Shown: positions 14,689 to 24,086 of the stretch, piece after piece
Position numbering within the stretch: position 1 is the first letter of the stretch
Layout: each line of letters opens with the position of its first letter
Assembly (NCBI GenBank): GCA_043778205.1
Contig: JAYWGO010000042.1
Coordinates: 1-24,301, forward strand
Direction of reading: 5' to 3'
Source: JAAFIP01 sp043778205
GTDB lineage: Bacteria > Pseudomonadota > Gammaproteobacteria > Burkholderiales > Burkholderiaceae_C
Length of the DNA stretch: 24,301 bases
Position numbers and translations under genes: made by a program
Notes under the pieces: generated by a model
The model's database searches: none
The model's input: the letters and a program-made list of their open reading frames with translations, nothing else
What the model was told of the DNA's origin: nothing

Positions 14689-15951
14689 TTACTTCTTTGC
14701 TGGCTCGTCAGGCTTCTTGTCGTTGCCTTCGATGAACGGAGACCATGGCTTGGCTTTGACTGGGCCTGGGGTCTTCCACACCACGTTGAACTGGCCGTCG
14801 GCTTTGATCTCGCCGATGAACACGCTTTTGTGCAGGTGGTGGTTCTTCTCGTCCATCTTGCTGGTGATGCCTGATGGTGCAGTGTAGGTTTGACCAGCCA
14901 TCGCAGCGATGACTTTGTCGGTATCGGTGGACTTAGCCTTTTCTACCGCTTGCTTCCACATGTTGATACCAATGTAAGTTGCTTCCATTGGGTCGTTTGT
15001 TAGCGCCTTATCTTTGTGACCAGCAATACCTTTGGCTTTAGCGTAGGCTGCCCATTTAGCGATGAATGCATCGTTGGTAGGGTTCTTAATTGACTGGAAG
15101 TAATTCCAAGCAGCCAAGTGGCCTACCAATGGCTTGGTGTCCACGCCGCGCAGCTCTTCTTCACCTACTGAGAAAGCCACCACAGGTACGTCTTTGGCCT
15201 TCAGGCCAGCGTTGCCCAGCTCTTTGTAGAAAGGCACGTTGGAGTCACCGTTGATGGTGGACACAACAGCAGTTTTGCCGCCAGCAGAAAACTTCTTCAC
15301 GTCAGCCACGATGGTTTGGTAGTCAGAATGGCCAAACGGTGTGTACTTCTCGTCGATGTCTTTGTCAGCTACGCCCTTGCTCTTGAGGTAAGCGCGCAAA
15401 ATCTTGTTGGTGGTGCGTGGGTACACGTAGTCGGTGCCCAGCAATACCCAGCGCTTGGCTGCACCGCCGTCTTTGCTCATCAGGTAGTCCACAGCAGGAA
15501 TGGCCTGCTGGTTAGGCGCGGCACCGGTGTAGAACACGTTTTTGCTCAGCTCTTCGCCTTCGTACTGCACAGGGTAGAACAGCAAGCCGTTCAACTCTTC
15601 AACCACGGGCAAAACCGACTTGCGTGACACTGATGTCCAGCAACCGAAAATCACCGCTACTTTATCTTGCGACAGCAACTGCTTGGTTTTCTCAGCAAAC
15701 AGGGGCCAGTTAGATGCGGGGTCCACAATCACAGGCTCCAGCTTCTTACCCATCACACCGCCCTTGGCATTGATCTCGTCGATCGCCATCAGCACGGTGT
15801 CTTTGAGGACGGTCTCTGAAATGGCCATGGTGCCCGACAGGCTGTGCAAAATACCCACTTTGATGGTGTCGGCCGCATAAGCTGGCATAGCAGATACGCC
15901 TGCCAAAGCAAAGGCAGCCGTTAGCGCCTTGAGTGTAAAACGACGTTGCAT
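14689..15951 (-). CDS. urtA: Urea ABC transporter substrate-binding protein UrtA
   Basis: UrtA is the periplasmic receptor that delivers urea (and in some species short amides) to UrtBC. The 420-residue precursor has a signal peptide ending at 'MPAYA'; the 'QRRFTLKAL' start is loosely twin-arginine-like, so Sec or Tat export is open. The mature part begins 'DTIKVGILHSLSGTMAISETVLKDTVLMAIDEINAKGG' and contains 'VIFGCWTSVSRKSVLPVVEELNGLLFYPVQYEGEE', 'LLGTDYVYPRTTNKILRAYL' and 'PMEATYIGINMWKQAV'. These are hallmarks of UrtA and not of generic branched-chain amino-acid receptors. A GGAGAAG Shine-Dalgarno sequence precedes the ATG. It heads the urt operon. The 174-bp upstream region lies directly after the response-regulator gene on the same strand and holds a palindrome. 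Confidence 0.96.
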   Translation of the reverse strand: MQRRFTLKALTAAFALAGVSAMPAYAADTIKVGILHSLSGTMAISETVLKDTVLMAIDEINAKGGVMGKKLEPVIVDPASNWPLFAEKTKQLLSQDKVAVIFGCWTSVSRKSVLPVVEELNGLLFYPVQYEGEELSKNVFYTGAAPNQQAIPAVDYLMSKDGGAAKRWVLLGTDYVYPRTTNKILRAYLKSKGVADKDIDEKYTPFGHSDYQTIVADVKKFSAGGKTAVVSTINGDSNVPFYKELGNAGLKAKDVPVVAFSVGEEELRGVDTKPLVGHLAAWNYFQSIKNPTNDAFIAKWAAYAKAKGIAGHKDKALTNDPMEATYIGINMWKQAVEKAKSTDTDKVIAAMAGQTYTAPSGITSKMDEKNHHLHKSVFIGEIKADGQFNVVWKTPGPVKAKPWSPFIEGNDKKPDEPAKK

Positions 15952-16057
15952 GAACGCTTCTCCAAAAAAATATGTGAAAGATGACTTTTCTTTAACCCTA
16001 TTCGCCCGTGCTTAAAAGCCATTACGTTAAGGATGAAGTGATCGTAAGCACAACTGC

Positions 16058-16078
16058 TGCGCCGTGAAATACGGCACA
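16058..16078. promoter_or_regulatory. Palindrome upstream of urtA, candidate regulator site
   Basis: The arms TGCGCCGT (16058-16065) and ACGGCACA (16071-16078) are symmetric at 7 of 8 positions around the 5-nt centre GAAAT. The site lies about 107 bp upstream of the urtA start and downstream of the response-regulator stop. LuxR-type regulators bind such dyads as dimers, and the adjacent response regulator is of that type. The 8-mer TGCGCCGT recurs at 20729-20736 upstream of ureA. Binding is inferred only. Confidence 0.5.
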
Positions 16079-16125
16079 TGGCGTATGCCGGCAAAGTAGT
16101 TTTGAAACAGCCAGGCGGCTAGCGT

Positions 16126-17109
16126 TTAGCCTTCAAACTGCGGATGCAACTGGCGAATGCGGTTCATGGCCATGCCAGCGGCAGAGGTGCGGGTTTCAAC
16201 CCCCATTTTGGCAAAAATACGCTCTAAATGCTTTTTGACCGTAGCCGGGCTGGCACCCAAAATGTCCCCAATATCACGGTTAATTTTGCCTTTAACCACC
16301 CAGTACAGCACCTCAGCCTCGCGGGCGGTAAGCTTAAAGGACAAACTCATGGCCTCGATGATGGCAGTGTCTGACTCTTCACGCATCACAATCAGCCAAT
16401 CGCCTCCGCCCTCGCTGTCGCCAGTTTGCTGGTGCAGGCGAAAGGTCAGCCGCTTGGCCCCTAAGCTGGCGCTGAGCCGGGGAGGTTCGACTTGATGTTG
16501 CGCTTGGTTGGCATGCCGCTGCAGCCAGTCCACCACACTTCGCGGGGCTACATTGTGCTGCGCGGGTGTTGCGCCGTAGTACTGGGCCAGCAGCTCGCGG
16601 GCCAGTGGGGTTTGCCACATCAAACGGCCGTCTACTGCGCGCACCGTGATGCTGGCGTAGCCAAAGGCGTCCAGTGCATTGCGCGTTTGCTTGGCTTGGC
16701 GCGCGCTTTGCATGTGCACGCCCATGCGCGCAAGTACCTCTTTGGGTTTGATGGGTTTGGTCACGTAGTCCACACCACCCGCCTCTAGCGCGGCTACCAG
16801 GTGCTCGGTCTCCGTCAGGCCGGTCATAAACACAATCGGAATATGCGCAGTCAGTGGGTTGGCCTTGAGGCGTTTGGCCACTTCAAAGCCATCCATTCCG
16901 GGCATCATGGCATCAAGCAGCACGATGTCAGGCAAGGACTGCGTGGCCCGCTGCAAAGCGGTCTCGCCGCTGGTGGCCACCAGCACGGTATAGCCGGACT
17001 CGTCCAGCGCATCGTGCAGTACAGCCAGGTTATCGGGCACATCGTCCACGATGAGCACCACATCGCTGTGCGCTCGGTCAAAAGGAACGGGGGAGCCTAG
17101 GGTGCTCAT
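16126..17109 (-). CDS. Response regulator with receiver, PAS-like middle and LuxR-type HTH
   Basis: This is the output protein of a two-component system. Residues 17-135 form a receiver: acidic pocket 'VDDVPDN', phospho-acceptor D66 in 'DIVLLDAMMPG', 'FMTGL' and the conserved lysine in 'DYVTKPI'. A middle segment (about 145-255, 'FGYASITVRAVDGRLMWQTPLARELL') looks PAS-like. The C-terminus has a GerE/LuxR helix-turn-helix: 'LTAREAEVLYWVVKGKINRDIGDILGASPATVKKHLERIFAKMGVETR'. Total length is 327 residues. The ATG overlaps the kinase gene's stop by 4 nt, so the two form a coupled pair, and urtA lies just downstream. It is the natural candidate to control urtABCDE and perhaps ureA. A LuxR-type output does not itself activate sigma-54 promoters, so the ureA promoter would need another activator. 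Confidence 0.9.
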   Translation of the reverse strand: MSTLGSPVPFDRAHSDVVLIVDDVPDNLAVLHDALDESGYTVLVATSGETALQRATQSLPDIVLLDAMMPGMDGFEVAKRLKANPLTAHIPIVFMTGLTETEHLVAALEAGGVDYVTKPIKPKEVLARMGVHMQSARQAKQTRNALDAFGYASITVRAVDGRLMWQTPLARELLAQYYGATPAQHNVAPRSVVDWLQRHANQAQHQVEPPRLSASLGAKRLTFRLHQQTGDSEGGGDWLIVMREESDTAIIEAMSLSFKLTAREAEVLYWVVKGKINRDIGDILGASPATVKKHLERIFAKMGVETRTSAAGMAMNRIRQLHPQFEG

Positions 17110-20100
17110 AGCTTAGCAGCCATTTGAGGGGCGCTTGCGTCCATTTCACGCAGCATGGCATCAAACTGAAACTGCTGCGCCAGCGCGCGCATGTGCGCGC
17201 AAAACGGCGCTACGCTTACGTCATCGCGCTCTAGCTCACCCAGCAAATTTAAAACACCTCGGTAGTAGCCCAGTTGCGCCGCTTCGCGCAGGGGTGCCAG
17301 CGCAGCAGGCGGCGGTATGCGCATAGCGGCTATTGGCACAGGCGCAAGTACCGGCACTGTACCGGGCAACGCATGCAGCCAGCACAGTGCCAACCGGCGC
17401 CCAACCCAGTCCAGCAGTTCAGTGTGGCGCACGGGTTTGAGGATAAAGTCTTCTGGCGCAATGCCCACATCGTTGTCTAGCCCTTTGTCAAACGCGTTGG
17501 CAGAAACAATAGCGATCTGCGCGTGCTGGGGGTCTATCAAACGCAAGCGGCGAATGGTCTCCCAACCGTCTATGCCGGGCATAGCTAAATCCATCAGCAC
17601 GATATCGGGCCGGTAGCCGCTGGCCAGCAGGTCTAGGCAGTCGTGCCCACTGGCTGCTGTGCGCAGCGCAAAGCCCAAGGGCTGCAGTAGCTCGACCAGC
17701 AGTTCGCGGTCGGGCTCCTCGTTGTCTACCACCAGTATTTTGCGGCGCGCGCCTTCGTAGCCACGGCGCGCTGTGGCAGGCAGCATTGCATCACCCTGCA
17801 CTTTACCGCTGGTCTCAGGCAAAAACAAGCGCACTTTAAAAATCGATCCCACGCCCAAGGTGCTGCGCGCCGTCAGTTCTCCGCCCATCAGGTCGGTGAG
17901 CATTTTGGCCATCGTTAAGCCCAAGCCTGCGCCGCTGGTGGTGGGCGCGGCGGTAGAGCCGCGCGCAAAAGGCTCAAACACCGTGTCCAACTCGCCCTGA
18001 CTCAAGCCTGGGCCGGTGTCTTCAATGTCGATGTGGGCCATTTCGCGCGAATGCCGCACACGCAGCGTTACGGTGCCTTGCGCCGTAAACTTGATGGCAT
18101 TGCCCAGCAAATTGATCAAAATTTGCCGCAAACGCTTTTCATCTGCGCGCACCACCTCGGGCAAGTTGCCTTGAATATCAAAGGCAAAACCCAGCCCTTT
18201 GGCCGCCGCTTGCGGCTCAAACATGGCGGCCATTTCGTGCACACAGTCAGCAAAGTGCATGGGCCTTACATTGAGCGTGAGCTTGCCTGCCTCGATGCGC
18301 GCAATGTCCAAGGTTCCCTCAATCAAATTGAGCAAATGCTCACCGCCGCGTTTGATCACATTCACCGCTTGCTTGCGGTGTGGTGGCACACTGGCATCTT
18401 CCCCCATCAACTGCGCGTAGCCCAAAATACTATTGAGCGGTGTACGCAGCTCGTGGCTGATGGCACTGATATAGCGGCTCTTGGCTTGGTTGGCTTGGTC
18501 AGCCACTTTTTTAGCCAATTGCAAAGCTTCATCGGTCTGGCGGTGCGAGTCGATCTCTTGCATCAGCAAATGCGTTTGGCGGTTGGACTCTTCTTGCGCA
18601 ACCTGGCGGCTTTTATGCGCCAGCACCAGCCACCATGCCACGATCCCTGCAATCACCATGAGCGCCATGTAGGCTTTTAAAAACCCAGAGCGCAGTGCAG
18701 CTTCGTTAACAGAGGCTATGTCTACCAAACGCCCTAAAGCTTGCAGCTCTCGGTAGTACAGGAGGCCAAACACGCCGCCCAGCAACGGCACGATGATCGC
18801 CATCAAAAGCAAAAAATATCCCAAGCCAGTGTCAATATAAGGCCAGATGGGCCGAGGCAAGGCCCAGCGCAAAGCGCCCGACCATTGGGTAGACAGGCTG
18901 GCGTGGGGTTTGCATAAATCACCGCAGCGGGCATCTAAGGTGCAGCACAGGGAGCAGATAGCACCTTGGTAAGCAGGGCAATGGGCCATGTCGGGGCCTT
19001 CGTAATCGCGCTCGCAAATCACGCAGCGCTGCGTTTTAAGGTGCTGGTAACCGCCCCCGCTGGCAGTGTGGCGTGCGTCAGACTCAGCCTCGTTGCCCAC
19101 AAGCTCATCAGCCGTAAGGTCTGGCGTGCGGGCTACGTAGTACCGTCCTTGGGTCCACCACGCGATCAAAGGTGCGGTACAAAACGCAGTGGCCATGGCA
19201 ATCACCGCTGAAAAAGCCTGCGCCATCGGCCCAAACACGCCTAAGTGCGCGGTAATGGACACCAGCGATGCCATTCCCATGGCACCCACGCCTACAGGGT
19301 TAATGTCGTACAAGTAAGCGCGTTTAAATTCAATGCCTTTGGGCGACAAGCCCAGTGGTTTGTTCACCACCAAATCCGCCACCACAGCCATGATCCAGGC
19401 GATGGCGATATTAGAGTACAGCCCCAGCACATCGCCCAAGGCGGTAAACACATTCATCTCCATCAGCATGAAAGCAATCAAGGTGTTAAACACCACCCAC
19501 ACCACCCTGCCAGGGTGGCTGTGGGTCACGCGGGAGAAAAAGTTGCTCCATGCCAGAGAGCCTGCGTAGGCGTTGGTCACATTAATTTTAAGCTGCGATA
19601 CCACTACAAAAATAGCGGTGGCCGCTACCGCCCAGCCGTAGTTGGGAAAGACATATGCATACGCAGCCAGGTACATTTGGTTTGGGTCTACCGCACGGTC
19701 TACCGGCACCATATGGCTAATAGCCAGATAGGCCAAGAGCGCGCCACCCAGCATTTTCAACACCCCCAACATCACCCACCCAGGGCCGCCGACCAAAACA
19801 CCCAGCCACCAGCGCTTGGGTTTGGCAGGGTCGAGCGCTGGCATAAAGCGCAAATAGTCAGCCTGCTCGCCCATTTGCGTGATCAAAGCAATCCCCACGG
19901 TCAGCGCAGCGCCAAACAACTGCAGGTCAAAGCTGGTGTGCACACTTTGCGCGCCTAGGTAGTGGGTAATGCCGGTAAAAACTTCAGGGTCGTGTGCCAG
20001 CACATACACGTAAGGCACCACCAACATCACCAGCCACAATGGCTGTGTCCATACCTGCAACCGGCTGATGGCCGAGACACCATGCGTAACCAGTGGAATC

Positions 20101-20648
20101 ACCACCACGGCGCAAATTAAATAGCCCCAAGCGGGAGGAATGCCCAAAGCCAGCTCCAGCGCATAGGCCATCACAGCGGCCTCTAGCGCGAAAAATATGA
20201 AGGTGAACGACGCGTAAATTAACGACGTAATGGTAGAGCCGATGTAGCCAAAGCCTGCACCGCGCGTGAGCAAATCCATGTCAACACCGTAGCGCGCGGC
20301 ATAGACACTGATGGGCCAACCCGCTAAAAAAATAATCAACCCGGTAACCAAAATAGCCCACATCGCGTTGGTAAAGCCGTATTGCACCAATAGCGTGGCC
20401 CCCACGGCCTCTAGGATGAGGAAAGAGGCTGCGCCAAACGCGGTGTTGGCCACCCGCAGGGGCGACCATTTGCGAAAACTATGCGGCGCGTAGCGCAGCG
20501 CGTAGTCTTCCATGGTTTCCTTGGCTACCCAGTTGTTGTAGTCTCGCCGCACCTTCATTACGCGCTGGGGAGCGCCTGCCTCGTGCACTGGCTGTACATC
20601 CGCAGGCGTTGCAGCAGGGGCAGGAATGATGGGGATAACTTGCTTCAC
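17106..20648 (-). CDS. NCS1-permease-like hybrid sensor histidine kinase
   Basis: This 1180-residue protein joins a transporter-like membrane domain to a hybrid kinase. Residues about 30-510 resemble NCS1 (purine, cytosine, allantoin) permeases, with roughly twelve membrane segments and 'SFRKWSPLRVANTAFGAASFLILEAVGATLL' at the start. Residues 542-582 hold eight cysteines (C542, C545, C557, C565, C568, C569, C575, C579) plus H556 and H582, likely a zinc or redox centre. Two more membrane segments (about 609-633 and 658-680) and a coiled coil follow. Then come the H-box with H732 (SHELRTPLN), an ATPase domain (LINLLGNAIKFT, DTGPGLS, GAGLGLTMA), a receiver with D1020 (LMDLAMPG) and a helical tail. 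It is divergent from ureA and coupled to the regulator gene. Sensing of urea or a related nitrogen compound during binding or transport is inferred from context. Confidence 0.9.
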   Translation of the reverse strand: MKQVIPIIPAPAATPADVQPVHEAGAPQRVMKVRRDYNNWVAKETMEDYALRYAPHSFRKWSPLRVANTAFGAASFLILEAVGATLLVQYGFTNAMWAILVTGLIIFLAGWPISVYAARYGVDMDLLTRGAGFGYIGSTITSLIYASFTFIFFALEAAVMAYALELALGIPPAWGYLICAVVVIPLVTHGVSAISRLQVWTQPLWLVMLVVPYVYVLAHDPEVFTGITHYLGAQSVHTSFDLQLFGAALTVGIALITQMGEQADYLRFMPALDPAKPKRWWLGVLVGGPGWVMLGVLKMLGGALLAYLAISHMVPVDRAVDPNQMYLAAYAYVFPNYGWAVAATAIFVVVSQLKINVTNAYAGSLAWSNFFSRVTHSHPGRVVWVVFNTLIAFMLMEMNVFTALGDVLGLYSNIAIAWIMAVVADLVVNKPLGLSPKGIEFKRAYLYDINPVGVGAMGMASLVSITAHLGVFGPMAQAFSAVIAMATAFCTAPLIAWWTQGRYYVARTPDLTADELVGNEAESDARHTASGGGYQHLKTQRCVICERDYEGPDMAHCPAYQGAICSLCCTLDARCGDLCKPHASLSTQWSGALRWALPRPIWPYIDTGLGYFLLLMAIIVPLLGGVFGLLYYRELQALGRLVDIASVNEAALRSGFLKAYMALMVIAGIVAWWLVLAHKSRQVAQEESNRQTHLLMQEIDSHRQTDEALQLAKKVADQANQAKSRYISAISHELRTPLNSILGYAQLMGEDASVPPHRKQAVNVIKRGGEHLLNLIEGTLDIARIEAGKLTLNVRPMHFADCVHEMAAMFEPQAAAKGLGFAFDIQGNLPEVVRADEKRLRQILINLLGNAIKFTAQGTVTLRVRHSREMAHIDIEDTGPGLSQGELDTVFEPFARGSTAAPTTSGAGLGLTMAKMLTDLMGGELTARSTLGVGSIFKVRLFLPETSGKVQGDAMLPATARRGYEGARRKILVVDNEEPDRELLVELLQPLGFALRTAASGHDCLDLLASGYRPDIVLMDLAMPGIDGWETIRRLRLIDPQHAQIAIVSANAFDKGLDNDVGIAPEDFILKPVRHTELLDWVGRRLALCWLHALPGTVPVLAPVPIAAMRIPPPAALAPLREAAQLGYYRGVLNLLGELERDDVSVAPFCAHMRALAQQFQFDAMLREMDASAPQMAAKL

Positions 20649-20799
20649 AAGGTTTAAGCTTTAAAAGTACTATTACAGCAGTTTTTTGCCGCTAATCCGC
20701 GTTGCTATGCATGGGCCTGCGCCCCTTATGCGCCGTTTGGCGTACATGTTGGCATGGGCTTTGCAGCATAATTAAGCTGCATTATTTGGAAGCACCGCC
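20649..20799. promoter_or_regulatory. Divergent kinase/ureA intergenic region with TGCGCC repeats
   Basis: This 151-bp region serves the kinase gene (leftward) and ureA (rightward). TGCGCC occurs twice in direct orientation, at 20718-20723 and 20729-20734, 11 bp apart, about one helical turn. The second copy forms an imperfect dyad with GGCGTA (20739-20744). Its extension TGCGCCGT matches an arm of the urtA upstream palindrome. The dyad lies just upstream of the sigma-54 promoter at 20749. No convincing promoter for the kinase gene was found. Confidence 0.45.
20749..20765 (+). promoter_or_regulatory. Sigma-54 (RpoN) -24/-12 promoter of ureA
   Basis: The sequence TTGGCATGGGCTTTGCA matches the sigma-54 consensus YTGGCACGrNNNTTGCW at every fixed position but one (T for C after TGGCA). 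The invariant GG (20751-20752) and GC (20763-20764) are 10 bp apart, as required. Transcription would start near 20776, leaving a leader of about 24 nt with a GGAAG Shine-Dalgarno sequence before the ureA ATG at 20800. Such promoters need an enhancer-binding protein such as NtrC. None is encoded in the window. Confidence 0.82.
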
Positions 20800-21102
20800 A
20801 TGGAACTGACACCCCGAGAAAAAGACAAGCTGCTGTTATTTACAGCCGCACTGCTGGCCGAGCGGCGCAAAGCACGTGGCCTGAAACTCAACTACCCTGA
20901 GGCTATGGCTTTTATCAGCGCAGCAGTCATGGAGGGTGCGCGCGACGGCAAAACCGTAGCCCAACTGATGAGCGAGGGCCGTAGTATTCTGACCCGCGCA
21001 GACGTGATGGAGGGCATCGCTGAGATGATTCCCGACATTCAAGTAGAGGCCACTTTCCCCGATGGCACCAAGCTGGTCACTGTGCACCAGCCTATTGTTT
21101 AG
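20800..21102 (+). CDS. ureA: Urease gamma subunit UreA
   Basis: UreA is the small gamma subunit of the trimeric (alpha-beta-gamma)3 nickel urease, which hydrolyses urea to ammonia and carbamate in the cytoplasm. The 100 residues match the family almost end to end: 'MELTPREKDKLLLFTAALLAERRKARGLKLNYPEA', 'EGARDGKTVAQLM', 'VMEGIAEMIPDIQVEATFPDGTKLVTVHQPI'. A GGAAG Shine-Dalgarno sequence lies 7 nt before the ATG. It is the first gene downstream of the sigma-54 promoter and starts the ureA-small protein-ureB-ureC run. A 27-nt gap to the next gene contains that gene's own Shine-Dalgarno sequence. Confidence 0.97.
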   Translation: MELTPREKDKLLLFTAALLAERRKARGLKLNYPEAMAFISAAVMEGARDGKTVAQLMSEGRSILTRADVMEGIAEMIPDIQVEATFPDGTKLVTVHQPIV

Positions 21103-21129
21103 CTAATTTTGCTCTGCTGGAGATTACCT

Positions 21130-21315
21130 ATGTTGAAAGTCAATACTACTAAATTAATAGCTGCTTGTGCAGCATTTCCTTGGGCCATAAGTGCTTTTGG
21201 TCATGAAAACCATGGTTTGAACGGCTCCCACTGGCATGCTACCGATGTGTGGGGGTTTGTGGCGCTAGCAGCCCTGCTGGCAGCAGCTATTTGGCTAGGC
21301 CGGGGTGGCAAATGA
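21130..21315 (+). CDS. Small His-rich membrane protein of the urease operon
   Basis: This 61-residue protein lies between ureA and ureB. I use the ATG at 21130 because GGAG sits 7 nt upstream; an in-frame ATG at 21109 has no such site. Residues 1-24 form a signal-peptide-like or membrane segment, followed by 'GHENHGLNGSHWHATD' with five histidines, and a second hydrophobic segment 'VWGFVALAALLAAAIWLG' before a short basic tail. The stop overlaps the ureB start as ATGA, so translation is coupled. His-rich exported proteins in urease operons often serve nickel handling (HupE/UreJ-like), so nickel or another metal is a reasonable guess, but this protein is far shorter than HupE. Its first hydrophobic segment is encoded by the 38-bp repeat also found in the Bug receptor gene. 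Confidence 0.8.
   Translation: MLKVNTTKLIAACAAFPWAISAFGHENHGLNGSHWHATDVWGFVALAALLAAAIWLGRGGK
21150..21187 (+). repeat. 38-bp repeat, copy C (inside small His-rich gene)
   Basis: This is identical over 38 bp to the reverse complement of 2661-2698. The identity starts within the 7th codon (ACT) of the 61-residue protein and encodes KLIAACAAFPWA. The same reading frame is used in both genes. Identity stops exactly at both edges, as expected of a copied element and not of ordinary gene homology. Confidence 0.9.
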
Positions 21316-21616
21316 TTCCGGGTGAAATGCTCATTGACGACGGCGAGCACGTTTTGAATGCAGGGCGGCGCACCGTGACTATGGTGGTTAAGAACACGGC
21401 AGACAGGCCTATTCAAGTGGGCTCACACTACCATTTTGCAGAAACTAACAACGCATTGGGCTTTGACCGTGCCGCAGCGCGCGGTATGCGCCTGAACATT
21501 GCCAGCGGCTTGGCGGTGCGCTTTGAGCCGGGCCAGCAGCGCACCGTAGAGCTGGTGGACTACGCTGGCGCGCGCACTGTGTATGGCTTTCAGGCACAAG
21601 TGCAAGGAAACCTGTG

Positions 21617-21617
<1 letters not shown>
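21312..21617 (+). CDS. ureB: Urease beta subunit UreB
   Basis: UreB is the beta subunit of the cytoplasmic nickel urease. The 101-residue protein begins 'MIPGEMLIDDGEHVLNAGRRTVTMVVKNTADRPIQVGSHYHFAETNNAL' and ends with 'QQRTVELVDYAGARTVYGFQAQVQGNL', matching the family over its whole length. The ATG at 21312 overlaps the preceding stop as ATGA, and the frame's upstream extension only shadows the small gene. Its TGA shares a base with the ureC ATG (TGATG), so ureB and ureC are translationally coupled. Confidence 0.97.
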
Positions 21618-23446
<1,829 letters not shown>

Positions 23447-23453
23447 AGGCGCT

Positions 23454-23840
23454 TCAGCGCGGCTCAGTGTGGGCGCGAATCCACTGAGAAAAAGCCGTTT
23501 CATCCATGTCGCCCGAAGCCACGTCCAGTACCGTCAAGGTGGCATCAGCCTGCGTTACGCGAAGCCGATAACCATTGAGCGCCAAAAACAGACCAACGGC
23601 TAAAAACGCGACCCGCTTGTTGCCGTCAACAAAGGCATGGTTTTTAGCCAGTCCCACGCCATAAGCCGCTGCCAAGTCAGCCAGATCGGGGTTGCCGTAA
23701 GCCGTCAAATTCAAAGGTCTAGCAAGTGCCGAATCCAGCAAACCTTCATCTCGCAGCCCCGGCGCGCCGCCATGCTCGACCAAGCCTTCGTCATGCAGCA
23801 GCAAAAGGACTCGCCGATCCACCCAGCGCCAAGCGCTCAT
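23454..23840 (-). CDS. doc: Doc-type Fic-fold toxin
   Basis: This is a death-on-curing toxin of the Fic superfamily; P1 Doc phosphorylates elongation factor Tu and stops translation. The 128-residue protein has the Doc-type active-site motif HAFVDGNKR (68-76), with H68 and the phosphate-binding Asn-Lys-Arg. The upstream helices 'GLRDEGLLDSALARPLN' and 'DLADLAAAYGVGLAKN' are typical. Length is normal and nothing key is missing. Its ATG overlaps the antitoxin's stop by 4 nt. The gene is antisense to the urease operon, in the space between ureC and ureE, and its 3' end comes within 8 nt of the ureC stop. Confidence 0.92.
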   Translation of the reverse strand: MSAWRWVDRRVLLLLHDEGLVEHGGAPGLRDEGLLDSALARPLNLTAYGNPDLADLAAAYGVGLAKNHAFVDGNKRVAFLAVGLFLALNGYRLRVTQADATLTVLDVASGDMDETAFSQWIRAHTEPR

Positions 23841-24061
23841 TTAGCCAGCTGGTGAAAGGTGTCACGGTAGTCCCGCATGAACTCTCGCCCCAGTTTCAGC
23901 TGCTCGTCCAGGTCAGGGTCGTAAGGTGTCAAACACACCCCGTTCGCCGCCTCAGTCCAAAACACCGAGTCGCCTTTTTCCAGCTTTAGCACCGTGAGCA
24001 GCTCCTTGGGCAAAATAACGCCCACGGAGTTGCCAATTTGGGTGAGTTTGAGTGCAGCCAT
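23837..24061 (-). CDS. AbrB/MazE-type antitoxin partner of Doc
   Basis: This is an antitoxin with a swapped-hairpin AbrB/SpoVT/MazE DNA-binding fold at its N-terminus ('LKLTQIGNSVGVILPKELLTVLKLEKGDSVFW', residues 4-35) and a charged C-terminal tail ('LDEQLKLGREFMRDYRDTFHQLAK') that would wrap around the toxin. It has 74 residues. The classic P1 partner of Doc is Phd; Doc paired with an AbrB-type antitoxin is a known alternative arrangement. GGGGAAG-like sequence precedes the ATG. Its promoter and a palindrome lie in the 71 bp shared with ureE, so this module probably represses itself there. Confidence 0.9.
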   Translation of the reverse strand: MAALKLTQIGNSVGVILPKELLTVLKLEKGDSVFWTEAANGVCLTPYDPDLDEQLKLGREFMRDYRDTFHQLAK

Positions 24062-24086
24062 TTGAGCTTCCCCTGAGTTTTGAAGT

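Noticed and set aside
15952..16125. A sigma-54 promoter upstream of urtA
   Set aside because: No GG-N10-GC arrangement with adjacent consensus bases was found on the minus strand in this region.
20705..20722. A minus-strand GG-N10-GC spacing upstream of the kinase gene
   Set aside because: The spacing occurs, but the bases around it match the -24/-12 consensus poorly.
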